From: Pezicula radicicola
Taxonomy: Eukaryota; Ascomycota; Leotiomycetes; Helotiales; Dermateaceae
DNA: 64,000 nt
Assembly: GCA_003008705.1 (NCBI GenBank)
Contig: PDUO01000078.1
Span: forward strand, 88,130 to 152,129
Reading direction: 5' to 3'
The notes beneath the pieces were generated by a model. The model ran no database searches. It was not told where the DNA came from and saw only the letters and a list, made by a program, of their open reading frames with translations. The position numbers and the translations under genes were made by a program. Shown here in pieces: positions 21,740 through 32,639 of the stretch. The first letter of the stretch is position 1. Every line of letters begins with the position of its first letter.

Positions 21740-24700
21740 CCAGGAACGGGAATTCCCAGAAGATCACGAGGGCCTTGCGTTTGTCTTCGTTGAGCGATAT
21801 TTAAGCGCGGTTCTTTCTAATAGCCTGCAGAACGATTCTATGGATACGGAGGAAGATCTGGAATCATTTGGTGATCTCCTTTTGATTGTGGAAAGTCTAC
21901 TGCTTTGAAACCAATAGGGAAGCCTCTGCACCACAATGTACCCGCCGTCTTTTGTATACTCTCTACTGCATCTTCTCCTCTTGTTAAAAGCACAAGACAC
22001 AGGATATTCTACAATCTTTCAATGTTAGAAGAGCGAGAATCTGCCTAATTGGAGCCGCCAATGCCGAATGAGGGCCTAGCTCAAGAACATCAATGTTTAC
22101 TTTGGAGAGCGAGTTGTACAGATTTTCTAGAGACTCTGGAAATAGCACGGGGCGAGTGAGATTATCAACCTAGTGTTGTAGTCCAAGTACATTATGCTTG
22201 TGCACTAGCTTTCCTGTGACCGGAGACGAGTAGTCATGCCTTGTCGAAAGGATCAAACCAAGGCTCTCTAGATATTCATTTGCCATAGGGAGTATTTGCC
22301 GAGAGTGATAAGCAGACTTGACATTCAGCTTACGAGCGAAGATTTTTATTAGCAGAAAGCTGCTGCTCGAAGCCCTCAATTGCATCCAGATCTCCGGACA
22401 GAGTGGCACTTGCAGGACTGTTAATACATGGTATCGGGATTTCGTCTGATGGTTAAGATGTCAGATAGGGTCGAATATCTTCTGCGCCAATGCCAACAGC
22501 GAGTATGCTGCCCCCGAGCGCGGGACATCTTCTGGTATTTTTTGGTTAATGCTCAGCGGACATATACAGCGCCGAGAGCCTCGGAAAATGCAAGAGTTCC
22601 AGCAGCATAAGCTGCTGATATCTCCCCGCTTGAGGTTATGACTAGTCACTCCGTGAGCGTTGATTCTCCATGATCGAAGTAAGTCAACGAGGCATAGCTG
22701 GAGAGCTACGCAGATCGGCTAGCTCAGAGCGGGTTCTGACAGACGAGTTGACTCTTTGTCATGAAGTAACTCCTCTGAAATTCTTTTAGCGGAATTTCAA
22801 TAAGGAGCGAAATGGATCGTTTACCTATCAATGACTAAGTTGCTCCATACCGTTTGAAAACATCATCAGCTTCGCTGAGAGCATTCCGAAAGACTGGATT
22901 AGGATAACCTTGGCTATTGAAGACGAAGCCAGTGCAAGAGATTTCTTAAGTGCCCTTTGGTTTTACACTCGGATCTTCGAGGGACTGGATGACATTAGAT
23001 ACAGTGGTGCCAACTGTTCGAATTTAGTTACTAATCTCCTAATATAAAGAAGAGGAAATGAAGAGGGATGGAAGCTTCTAAATTTATAAGCCGTTCTCGT
23101 TTCATGGTTGGAGTGGTCGTCAATAAGATCAAGGTTTCATACCCACAGCTGTTCTCCAAGCAAGATGGCTTTGTTTTTCTCTAAGTGTATAGGAAAGGTT
23201 GTCGAGCTTGATTCCTTCACGAGTCTTCAGATAGTCCTTTAAATTGTGTATTATTCTTCCGATCATCCTGACATCCTTATCACTTAGAACAAAAAGATTC
23301 GAGGTGGGTGTCTTCAAGTCTGTATCTGACGGCACGGAATGTCCGTTAGTTTCGTTAGTGTTTCCATTCGTAGATTGAGACAAATAAGATTTTGCCGACA
23401 TATGTTCTTGTGGCCCGTCTAAGATCACATGGGCATTTGCTCCATTGTCAATGATGTAGTAAGTTGGTGAACATATTAGAAAGAAAGCAAATGAAATAAT
23501 AGAAAACATCTGCTTTTCTATTCAGAAAGGGGAGACAAGGAAGGATTATATGCAAGATCCATTTGACACACTACAAATCAAAACAAATACAGACCCGTAG
23601 CCAAAGACGTAGATTGATGTACGCAATAGTATATTCTGTAGCCAAGCCTCTAGCTTCAAAGGTACCTAAGACGGGTGAGCATTTAGTGCATAATATACAG
23701 CAGTGCATCGGACTAACTTTCAGTCTGATCCATTGAGGATTTGGGGTATCGTAGTTCAAATTCAGCGGAATGTAACCTTTCTGCAAGGCCATTTCAGCTT
23801 TAGTAATCGCACCCATTCCGCCCGTGACTTCCATATGGCTAACATTTGTCTTGCTGTATCATATTTAAGTAAGTGCCAAGTTTACTAAGTATCCAAAACA
23901 AGTGTAATACTTACATAGATCCAACGAAGACTGGAGGGTTTACCGACCTCTTCGCCCCAAAGACGCGACCAAGAGCTTGAACTTTGATGGGATCGCTAGC
24001 GGCAGTTCCTATCCATTGTAAGTGGAAGCTTCACAACTTGATATGGTGAGTTGCCTGCCATATGTGCTTCTACATACCTTGTTCGGGATAGATCAAGACA
24101 AGCTTGACGATAACAGGTCCGTATCAGCTCTTGTTGAGCCTTAACCAAGAGCAAAGTGATGGATGGAGTTTTTCCATCTTGGTTAATAGCAGTTTTCTAA
24201 ATGACTGCATAGATATGGTCTCCATCGGCCAAGGCGTCCTGGAGTGGCTTTGAAGATAAGTGCAGAAACTCCTTCTTCACGCCCATAGCCGTTCGCATGA
24301 CTATCCCAGGCGAAATACTTCCTATCAGGGCCGAGAAGTCTGTAGAGATCAGTACTTGTAAGGACGGAAATTGGATTTACCTAGCCAAGACTTGAAGTAT
24401 AAACAAAGTAATCCGGATTCAAAAGAAGATTGGCTGTTCTAACTACGAACATACTCAATTCTGCCAGTCGAGGGCTTTGGCAAGCAAGATGTAATGCGGC
24501 CAAACTACCTGAACATCCAGTGTCGATGGTCATACTCTGACCTCGCAAATCAAAGAAATGTGAGATGCGATTAGATACCATAGCACTTGCAGTGCCTATT
24601 AACAGCAATTAGCTGTAAGCTTACTAGATTTTCGAATTGAAGTAACCGCCTAGGATGAGTTTACTTGTTACTATGCATTTCGGCCCGTAGTCTAAGATCA

Positions 24701-25449
24701 TTAGAAGATAGATATTCTAAACTTGCCACTTAATGTCGATTTGAGAGAATTGTCAGGATCTCGTAAAAAGCTGTCGAGATAATCTCTCATGAAAGCCCTA
24801 CGAAGACTAAGGTGCCAGTGCCTGCGAGCTTGTCGAGTGGGATACCGGCTTTACAAATTAGATTATTGACTTCTCAAACTAGAGCAAATGAGACTTACCG
24901 TTCTCTATAGCTTCATACACCAATTCAAGCTGCATCCAAATTTGCGGATCCATTGCCTGTAATCATCAATAGATGATAGTCTTGATTGGAAAAATATGCG
25001 TCCACTTGTAATTTCTGCGGATAAATTGAAAAAAAAAAAAGAGGTATCAAAGAGCGATGCATCCTCTCGCAGGAAATAGCCACCAAGTACATTAATTAGA
25101 CTTCAGAAATCAACTTTCCGATGCTTCCTTCTATCAACAGAGGGAGTGAGCTCACCATTCCTGGCTTCAGATGGTCGGGATGGTAAAAAGCTTTCTGATT
25201 AAATCTAGATTCTAGAATCTCGGACCAGGAATCTTGGCTATTGGAACAAAGTTCCCAAAATTTGCTGGGACTTGTATAATCGCCGGGAAACCTGCAGCTC
25301 ATGCCAATGATGACTATGGAATTTATATTTTCTAGATTCACCGTGTTGACGGGACCACGAACACAGAGATTATATAAACCCACGAGCATAAATATATAGG
25401 AAATCATGTGAAATATGATAAAATGGGTCATTTTGAGGGAGGAAATCAA
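21740..25449 (-). pseudogene. type I (highly reducing-type) polyketide synthase relic: KS-AT-DH(start)
   Basis: Read right to left. The KS start is at 25370-25200 (SIVIIGMSCRFPGDYTSPSK, FWELC). Then come LGGYFLREDASLFDTSFF, QAMDPQ...MQLELVYEAIEN and AGIPLDKLAGTGTLVFVG, and the KS active site [19 protein letters not shown] with Cys at 24513-24515. The KS-AT linker (TREGIKLDNLSYTLREKQSH) is at 23150-23250. The AT follows: the Ser-motif region SSGEISAAYAAGTLAFSEAL near 22600, AYHSRQILPMANEYLESL near 22300, WVDNLTRPVLFPESL and LELGPHSALAAPIRQIL. Then GFPIGFKAVDFPQSKGDHQM leads into a DH-start signature (PRDLLGIPVPGANT) before sequence is lost at about 21740. Introns, many stops and frameshifts interrupt it. 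Such enzymes build reduced polyketide chains; this copy cannot work. DH body, MT, ER, KR and ACP are absent. Confidence 0.85.
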
Positions 25450-26124
25450 ATTGTCTTGCCCTTTACCTCTACGGGAGTTTTATACTATATATACAAGAGA
25501 TTATCTCAAGGGCCTTGTTTTCTATACTAATTGAGCTAGTTTTGATGTCAAACTATTAAGCCACCAGTGCCTTGATCCTCCACAAGTTCAGGGTCGTGGC
25601 GGTGGTGGATATGAGGATATATTGGGTGCACACGTGATTTATGGTTTGACAGATGATGAGTGTCATTAGTCGAGGAGGCATCTTCTAAAGTGGGCGCCAT
25701 GATAAGAGGAGGGAGCCAGAGCAGAGTAAAGTAAAGTAAAGTAAAGTAAAGTAAAGAGACGGTTACGCCAACAGGTCACTAAATGTGAATTTGAAGAAGA
25801 AGAAGGGCATGTGCATGATAGCTATAACTATACTGTAGCTACAGCTATAGCTTTACCTATAGTATGGCCAAGCGTAGGAAGCAGCTTGCGAGCCCTGCCG
25901 CGATCCAATCTCAGCCTTGTCCGAGCTGGAGAGTTGCGTAAGACTGGGCCGATGGAAATTCTATTGACGTTGTTGTTTGTCCTGTTTGAGAAATGGCCGT
26001 TCCCAATTAGTCGACCCGCTTCACCCTCGTTAGCAAAAAAACAGGACATCTGTTCTCTAGACAACATCTTCTCACACAAAAAATCAAGAAAACTCGGGTT
26101 TTCCAGTCCATCTGCCAAAATAAA
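25450..26124. other. intergenic region with GTAAA repeat
   Basis: Upstream of the polyketide synthase relic. A (GTAAA)n run lies at 25727-25757, and a locally self-complementary AT-rich stretch (AGCTATAAC...AGCTATAGC) at 25820-25860. The 172-codon plus frame and the minus frames at 25811-26329 are not coding-like outside the transporter piece that follows. Confidence 0.4.
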
Positions 26125-26579
26125 GTGGAGCCAAACGGCCATAGCGACGACGTCCCCGAGAAGAATCGTCGGGCAAGTGAGGATAACCCAGTCCTACACG
26201 GGAACAAGCCTGAGAACAGTGAGGTCAAACCAGCTGCCACAGCTGTACCTAATGCGGTCGTTCCGGTGGATGAGAAGCAAATCGTATATCCTCACGGTGC
26301 CCTCCTTGCCATCATCTGTGTCACTATAAGATTGGATATCTTCATTGTCTGTTTGGTAAGTTTAGTTCAGCCTCCCAACCATCAACACCAAGGGGAGAGA
26401 GGAAGTATGCGGGGAGGTTTCTCTTGAGAGACTAACTTTCGGTGCAGGATAACAGTATTATTGTAACCGTCATCACTCGTATTACTTATGAACTCCACAC
26501 CGTCTCTGATATCGGCTGGCATGGCAGCGCTTACCTTCTTACGACTTGCTATGACCCTTTTGCTGAGGCCAACCTTTAA
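26125..26579 (+). pseudogene. MFS drug/toxin-efflux-type transporter, N-terminal fragment
   Basis: A polar N-terminus (RRASEDNPVLHGNKPENSEV) leads to helix 1 (YPHGALLAIICVTIRLDIFI). An intron 26356..26447 (GTAAGT...GTGCAG) joins in phase 0 to [20 protein letters not shown] and [12 protein letters not shown]. This is the start of 14-helix MFS efflux carriers of the TOXA-like type (LDN-I-TAIP, then GW-GSAYLL). The frame ends at TAA 26577, after only one to two helices, giving about 120 codons. There is no ATG, since the expected start region has GTG. It lies 0.7 kb from the polyketide synthase relic and points away from it, as a cluster exporter would. A short polar frame ending TPEVNE near 26705 may be its C-terminal tail after a large deletion. 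Confidence 0.7.
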
Positions 26580-26780
26580 TAGGGTGATCAGAGCCATGTT
26601 TGGTCTTGGTTCAGTCGCAAGGCCTTGCATGGTAATGCTAACGATGATGTGTTGAGAAGGAAGCAGCGGCAAGAAGAGAACATGGGTACACCTGAAGTTA
26701 ATGAATGAAAACATATAAGGTTGGTGAAAAATTCATGAAGTGTAAGTTAGCAGCTACTTGTTGTATTATCATCATTATCA

Positions 26781-27281
26781 TCACCGTTTTATCATTACCA
26801 TCCTGTATACCATAACCATAAAAAGCAGATAACCTCTTCGCGTCTGTAGAATCCATACATGTTGACTCCCATCACGTATCTGATCAACCCACGGCTCCTC
26901 CTTCTTCCAAGTCCCCTCCGGGTCTGATCGCTGACGTTCCTGCTCCAATCGTTGCTTCCTTGTCTCTCGGAAATCAAGGTCTTCTTCCACTTCTACCACA
27001 TCATTAAGGCGTATCATCAATTGGCGGGCTCAGCGGAGTCGCGACTTGGATGTCAGGAATGCTGTGCGAAGGACTTGTTTGCATGTTCGTCGATGCTTCA
27101 GCATGCGACGACTGAGGGGACGATACGAGTTGCCGCTTGCGTTGCCTTGAGGCTGAAGGAGGTAGATCCTCTGCTTCCTGGCCTGGGCTCTCGTGTCCAA
27201 TGCCCTCTTCGTTGACGGACTCTGGTGACGCAGCTGGAAGATGTTGGTTGTAGAAAAGGTTTGGCATTCTGCAGCACTCAT
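26781..27281 (-). pseudogene. hypothetical disordered/charged protein with one frameshift
   Basis: The minus frame from 27267 gives a Ser/Pro-rich, probably disordered segment (MPNLFYNQHLPAASPESVNE...TSPSHSIPDIQVATPLSPP) ending at 27004. A charged segment continues in the next frame without a gap (NDVVEVEEDLDFRETRKQRL, then TWKKEEPWVDQIRDGSQHVW) to about 26830. No intron borders link them, so a single-base frameshift near 27010 is the simplest reading. It may be a real one or a sequencing error. No family recognised. Confidence 0.4.
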
Positions 27282-27874
27282 CTTGACCGGCGCGTGATAT
27301 TGCGATCGATGAAATATTGAGGAACGCCAGAATCGAGTAAGTGCCCGAGAAACTAGAAAATTGAAAAGGCTAACCTCGCGAAGAAGAACTCGGTGCTTAC
27401 TTCCGAGACTTTCACCAGAAGGACATCGCGTGTTGCCAGGGCCATAATTAGATTCGACGAGGAAAGGGTGCGCTGCAACGGCCGGTCCTTAGGAGGATTC
27501 AGCATATACCATGGGGAGGGGAGAAGGGCCACTCGCGAAAGGATTAGAACGACGGAATATGGATGCGCTATTGTTGGGCCTCGGAGGTGGAAATAATTGA
27601 AATTTCCAAGACCTCAGCCGAAGAAGCTCTCCAAGTTACGACGGCAAGGAGTTGAGAAGAATTGAGCTTTTGCAGGATGATCAAAATGTTCTCCTGCTAA
27701 TGCACAGAAGACACGGGTGGTGGATGTAAGCAGAAACGCAAAGTTGTAAGGATTGTGCTTGGATATGGTTATGGAGCTCAACAGGGCACATCCAAAGGCC
27801 CAGTTTATGGTTGGTCTTGTCTTGAAAAAGTAGTTCTAAGAATGCGGTGTTCAGAACGCTGTTAAGATGGATTG

Positions 27875-28064
27875 GTGGCAGGACATCGATCTCACAATGT
27901 CCCCAAGAACAGGAGAACATCTTCGAGACTTTCGTAAAAATCGTCGATCGGCCAGTAGTTGCTAAGGAAGTCAAAGTCAGTCGGCGAGGTGACCAACCCT
28001 TCCAGTGACTCTTGTACTGCAAGCCGTTGAACTTTTGCCAAATCCTCAGGATTACAATCGTTAC
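27875..28064 (-). pseudogene. unknown coding-like stretch next to the Esf2 fragment
   Basis: The minus frame reads CNDCNPEDLAKVQRLAVQES, then LVTSPTDFDFLSNYWPIDDF and YESLEDVLLFLGT before a TGA. Codon composition and the residue mix look coding, but no family is recognised. It follows the Esf2-like piece directly in another frame and may come from a different gene. Confidence 0.3.
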
Positions 28065-28196
28065 AAAATTTCGTCTTGCGTTCAACAACTCGCAGGCGAT
28101 TTTGGAGTCAGCTTTATTCGTAAATTCTGCCCAGCCGTCGCTGTACATCTCTTTCTTATTGCGTCCGCTCCGTATGCGCTTGCTGTGGCAATACTC
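28065..28196 (-). pseudogene. Esf2/ABT1-type RRM fragment (ribosome-assembly factor)
   Basis: Forty-four residues read ITYEYCHSKRIRSGRNKKEM then YSDGWAEFTNKADSKIACEL. The order R-[IV]-[RK]-x-G-x-N-K-K, then GWAEF, then K-x-D-x-K-x-x-C-E-x-L-N matches the second half of the RRM in Esf2/ABT1, a nucleolar factor for 18S pre-rRNA processing. The first half of the RRM and the C-terminal part (normally a GGKK...DDLW...YLPKFKW region) are missing. Hence it is a relic or a captured fragment, not the cell's working copy. The long frame that contains it is otherwise uninformative. Confidence 0.6.
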
Positions 28197-28561
28197 ATAA
28201 GTAATCGGATTCCTAGGACTATGGATGGTATCGGCGAACTTAATGGGTGGCTTGGTGCTGGACCTTTGGATGTGATTGATGTGTGGTGGGATGTTTGGCG
28301 ACGAATGAGCGAGCGGGTTGAGTCGAGGATGGCTTTTGTGTTTTTTTGGTGGACAACACTTGTCTGTCTTTGTTTGACGTTCACGCCCAAGCCAGAATTG
28401 AAGCAGCAGAGAAATACCCACAGTTCCATATTATTCTCTGGGATGAGGAAGGTCACTTTGTTGAGCGCCATGCTGTGGGCGGTTTTGTAGGCCCGGTACA
28501 GAGCAAGATCTTTTATGCAAGAACTATAAGAGGAAAAGTAGAAATGACTTTGCCAATGTAG

Positions 28562-30301
28562 TAGGCAAACCGATTATATCATGCCGCTGCTTCTCGCTAA
28601 TAGACGAGTTTTTCTTCTCCAAAGATGCTTATTTGTATCGGTTCTCTGTACTCTGGATAGCGGCTTAGATCATGGTAACCGGCACTGGCATCTGCCCTAT
28701 TCGCGAGTAGCAACCGTACCAGATTTATGTTACCTAGGTTAACTGCTCGGACCAGGGGCCCTATAATGGTAGTAGCAATGGAAGACGTTACGGTTTCCGC
28801 GTTGGCTAGCTGTGTACGATTTAAAATAAAGAGCTAAGACAGAAAAAGTAATAAATAAAAGAAGTAACATACTAATAAATACGTGGTGTTGTACATATCG
28901 AATTTGTCGAATTTTTCTGGCCTTTCGAAATTCATGGCGGGCTATTCTGTCGCCTAATCTTCTTCCAACCGCTATAGAATGGCCTTAGATTTCATGTATA
29001 AAATGTAGCTGAAAGTTCCCCCTCCCCTCCCCTCTCCTCTCCGGCCGCCTTATAGTAAGTAAGTACTTTCCACACGTGCTCACCTGATTTTTCATTCTAT
29101 TGCTTTATTACCTTAAGTTTTATTTTGTATGTCGTGTATTCAGCCTCCTGTTTAGCAAACCAGTCGTCTAATGCCTCTTGGTCTTCTTTCGTACCAGCTA
29201 CATTAGGTTTTAATTTTTATTTGAAAGTCCAGGTAAGAATTAGAGATTCTACTTTACACGTTTCCGGCTTGGCGACATTGCATAAGAGCAGCGTTGACAG
29301 ATTTATTGATAGAAATTATTATCCGACACAATTACTTAATAAAATGTTATCTCTCTAAAAAAAACTTATTTTACAATATAATTTAATCATCTTCATCCCT
29401 TTCGCCCCAAAATACGGAAGAAGACCAGTGTACATAATCAGTACTATAATGATCTTCGGAGTGGTAATCTGGCAAGCAAAATTGAATACCTTTGTCGCTT
29501 CATGAGGGCCTACTCGAATTTCTCATGCCGGAAAAGGACAACGGGAATAATGCGTGGTGCACTCCTGGCGCTCCGGCACTTACAACTACCTACCTACCTA
29601 GTCGGTCTACAGTACTCCGTAGCTCTGTACGAAATATCTTTTTTTGGCATTCCTCCCTCCCGTCTGTTGCAATTGTAATTCCAATTGTAATTGCAATTTT
29701 AGGAGTACTGAGCTTAAGGTTTGGGCCCGCAAAATAACAAGGTTTCTAATTCACGTGTATGGCCACGGACAACTAAACACTGGCTCTACGACAGCTTTAA
29801 TGAATCTCTTTTTTGAATTTTCTTGCTTCTATGTACTGTTACGGAAGCTAACCGTCCCTAGATGTTAGCACTTGCCTCTAAGCTACGCCGGAAGAGAGAC
29901 TTGGTGGTGTTAGAGAAGTTGACGGAGCGAAATATATAGAAGATTCTATTCTTGGATTATAGATTTTCCTCTTCTCTTCTCAAGACACCTCTTTTACTTA
30001 GTCCGGTATCTTGGGTCATCCCAATGAATCTTATAGTGGGATTTATAAATGATAGGATCGGCCCAACTTACCCTCATTATCTCAATATAGACTTCTCGTT
30101 TCTTAATGACTTGAACGGCGAAGGTTTGGACACTGAAATTGAAGAGCCTGATGATTGATCTTCTGAAGGAAATGGAGCCTTTCTTTTGTTTCTGGGATTG
30201 GTTTGAGTAGATCAACAATACATGTGGATATAGCTCGCTAGCATAAATACTAATAAATGAGAAAGCAGGAAGGAGCAATATAAGAATTTCTGTTCTTATA
30301 T
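28562..30301. other. mostly non-coding, AT-rich
   Basis: No supported gene. A 69-codon plus frame at 29952-30158 ends in an acidic tail (NGEGLDTEIEEPDD) and could be a coding scrap. The rest is AT-rich, with ATTGTAAT repeats near 29675-29700 and poly-A/T runs. Confidence 0.35.
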
Positions 30302-30622
30302 TTGAGATTTCCACACCTCGCTAAACGTGGTTCCTATAAAACCACAGCCTACAACGACCTCTCCATCTCCGGAGGAGTAGCCGGAAGCGGCAAGCAGGAA
30401 GCCCTTGATAGCCTTTCCACCTTAAGCTTACAATATCACACACACACTCAAACAAATAGAGATCCAGTTGAAATGGGGGATAGTTATATTAGTGTTGGTG
30501 TTGGTGGTGCTGGCCACCAGGAGGAGCCTTTGGGTAGTTATTTTTCACACCTCACCTCTGATTCAGAGTCTGATTCTACAGATTCTGATAGTAATTCTGA
30601 TTCAGAGGTTGATTCAGACTAA
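30302..30622 (+). pseudogene. acidic Ser/Asp C-terminal coding scrap
   Basis: The plus frame has no ATG at its opening and ends with a run of Ser-Asp-Ser-Glu-Asp residues before TAA at 30620. An internal ATG at 30472 would give a 50-residue Gly/Val/acidic peptide. It looks like the end of a lost gene or a chance frame over an Asp/Ser microsatellite. Weak call. Confidence 0.25.
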
Positions 30623-30762
30623 TTAGAAATTTTGTAAAATATAGGAGGTATCTTGTCATCAAAATTTGTATGTATTTACACCAAAAAAAAAAGATGCAAA
30701 GTGACCTTGGCTCATTGGCTCCGGAACGGATAAACCTATCGCCGACGATTACTATCAACATC

Positions 30763-30868
30763 AGCAACACCACTGTCAACATCAACATCAACATCAACAT
30801 CAACAACGCCACTATCAACATCAACACCACTACTATTAGCATTAACATCAAAATTGGTCTGGTATCAA
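30763..30868. repeat. (ATCAAC)n-type repeat upstream of the HNH gene
   Basis: A degenerate ATCAAC/ATCAGC tract of about 100 bp. It is open in the same frame as the HNH gene and would encode an Ile-Asn repeat if translation began further upstream, at the ATG at 30694. Confidence 0.8.
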
Positions 30869-30891
30869 GTATTGCACCTACCATCTCATTC

Positions 30892-32328
30892 ATGAATCTT
30901 CGTTCCGCAATTGCGCCGCCTCCAAACCCTCCATCCTGCGCCCATTCGCGATACATTAGCTTTTTGCACCCCGCATACGACGAACCAAGCAATACCCTCC
31001 TCCGACTCTACGCTCCCGATTTCCCTGGACACCGTGGACTCGACTTTCAATATGCGCTCGTGGCGTGTGGCATAATTGCAGGCAATCGGTGGGATGGCTG
31101 GCTGACGCTGGACCGAAGCAGCAGTGAAGAAGCGCGTGTCCAGCCCGAGGACGGTATCTTGCAGGAAGCGAATTATTACTTCCACCTCCCCCACCCCGCC
31201 GCCGCCCCTTCAGCAGCGCATGATCGAGAGGACAATTCCGACACGATGTCGTCGTCGCCACCCTACCAATATCCGGTTGTCCCAACCTTTCAAGAATGGT
31301 CGTTTCCGACACAACTCCCAGAGTCCTGGATCCATCTTCTACCACCCCCCCCGCCTACCCAAACGTACTCGCAATCGGCTCTTTCTGTTGCCGTCAAGAA
31401 TCGAGACACCTTTTGCCGGATAAGCGGTTGCAGAGATGCAGTACAGGCAGCCCACCTATGTCCACTGAGCGAGGAGCAATGGTTTCGGAAGAACAATATG
31501 GGACGGTATAGTAATGAGAGTAGTGCAAGGAATGGCATCAACAGCCCTGCGAACGCATATCTCCTGCGTGCCGACCTACACTACCTTCACGACTGTTTAT
31601 ATTTTGTGTTTGTGCCTAAGATCGGCCTTGATGGGACGCACCAGATGGTCTTCCATCTCACGGAGCCCCTGGATGAGATTGAGTCTTTATACCACAATCG
31701 CAGGGTACACCGACTTCAGGTCTCTCCAGAGTACCTCTTTGCTCGATTTGCTCGCACTATATTCCCATGTATACAGGATTTCCTGTTAGCCCAGGTTCCG
31801 CGCCGTATAAAGATCGGTCATAGTACACCACAGATGATGACACCGACCGAGCTGGAAAGATTCTCAGTTAAGTCTACGAGATCTCGATCACATAGCCCTA
31901 GGAAGCGCAAGATTTCAACCAACTCTATCCCACCGTGTACAGAAGTGCGTGGCCATCAGACGAAGAGAATGAGGACGTCCCTAGACACCAAAACATCCGA
32001 CCCCGATGTCCACGAGGCAGTCTCACCTGACCTACCTCCTACTACTTCTTTCGACAATAAAGTAACTGTAAGTCCAGGGACGAGCGAGCCTGCCACACCA
32101 GGCTCGGTTGCCTCCTTGAAAGTTCAGTGGCTGGCAAAGGAACGAGACCGGTCTGGTGTAGATGGTGCACTGGAAGCGGAACAAGAATGGCTAGAAGATG
32201 TATATGCTGGTAAAATCATGGTCGGTGATGAGGCCGTACGCTGGTTTGAGGCACAGGGGATTGAGATTCAAAGTGATGATGATTGTAACGGCGAGGAACG
32301 GATTCCCAAGGAGAGCGATGTCACATAG
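30892..32328 (+). CDS. HNH endonuclease-like domain protein (HNH_2 type)
   Basis: The frame is intact from ATG 30892 to TAG 32326, 478 codons. I chose 30892 because the 66 extra in-frame codons to ATG 30694 are microsatellite. The start (NLRSAIAPPP then SRYISFLHPAYDEPSNTLL) resembles the N-terminus of a large fungal family. Residues about 165-260 hold the nuclease-like domain: VAVKNRDTFCRISGCRDAVQ, AAHLCP with the central His, EQWFRKNNMG, then SPANAYLLRADLHYLHDC, the last motif. The C-terminal 190 residues are basic, then acidic and disordered, with a possible nuclear signal (SPRKRKIS). These genes are abundant in ascomycetes, and their substrate is not known. The bacterial counterparts cut DNA. 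The key His and Asn/His positions look present, so activity is possible. Confidence 0.85.
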   Translation: MNLRSAIAPPPNPPSCAHSRYISFLHPAYDEPSNTLLRLYAPDFPGHRGLDFQYALVACGIIAGNRWDGWLTLDRSSSEEARVQPEDGILQEANYYFHLPHPAAAPSAAHDREDNSDTMSSSPPYQYPVVPTFQEWSFPTQLPESWIHLLPPPPPTQTYSQSALSVAVKNRDTFCRISGCRDAVQAAHLCPLSEEQWFRKNNMGRYSNESSARNGINSPANAYLLRADLHYLHDCLYFVFVPKIGLDGTHQMVFHLTEPLDEIESLYHNRRVHRLQVSPEYLFARFARTIFPCIQDFLLAQVPRRIKIGHSTPQMMTPTELERFSVKSTRSRSHSPRKRKISTNSIPPCTEVRGHQTKRMRTSLDTKTSDPDVHEAVSPDLPPTTSFDNKVTVSPGTSEPATPGSVASLKVQWLAKERDRSGVDGALEAEQEWLEDVYAGKIMVGDEAVRWFEAQGIEIQSDDDCNGEERIPKESDVT

Positions 32329-32639
32329 CAATAGTACTACCTAGGATTAAAATGAGTTTCTCGCCGTATGCTGGCCACTTATTTCACAGTTGGTCTCTCA
32401 GGCGACGAGCACAAAGCCTGCTGAGGCTCTAGTGCCATGTTACAATCGCGATCGGTACACATCACTTCGTCGACGCTCCAAGACGAGACTTACCTTTGAA
32501 CAATGTCTACCTACATTAAGAGCTCTGTAAAGGATCGAGAACCCTCTCCAAGCTTCTGGGCTACGAGAAGGCGCTTTAGCTTTGGGTAGCCTCGAATTGG
32601 TACTTCTCGAACCCACGTACCCGATCGGATAAGTCTTTT

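Noticed and set aside
25811..26329. Plus frame of 172 codons before the MFS piece
   Set aside because: Basic, Ser-rich and in a different frame from the recognisable transporter; a shadow.
27681..28421. Minus frame of 246 codons as a whole gene
   Set aside because: Only 44 codons (28065-28196) look like protein (Esf2); the rest does not resemble any family, and a better coding frame exists beside it.
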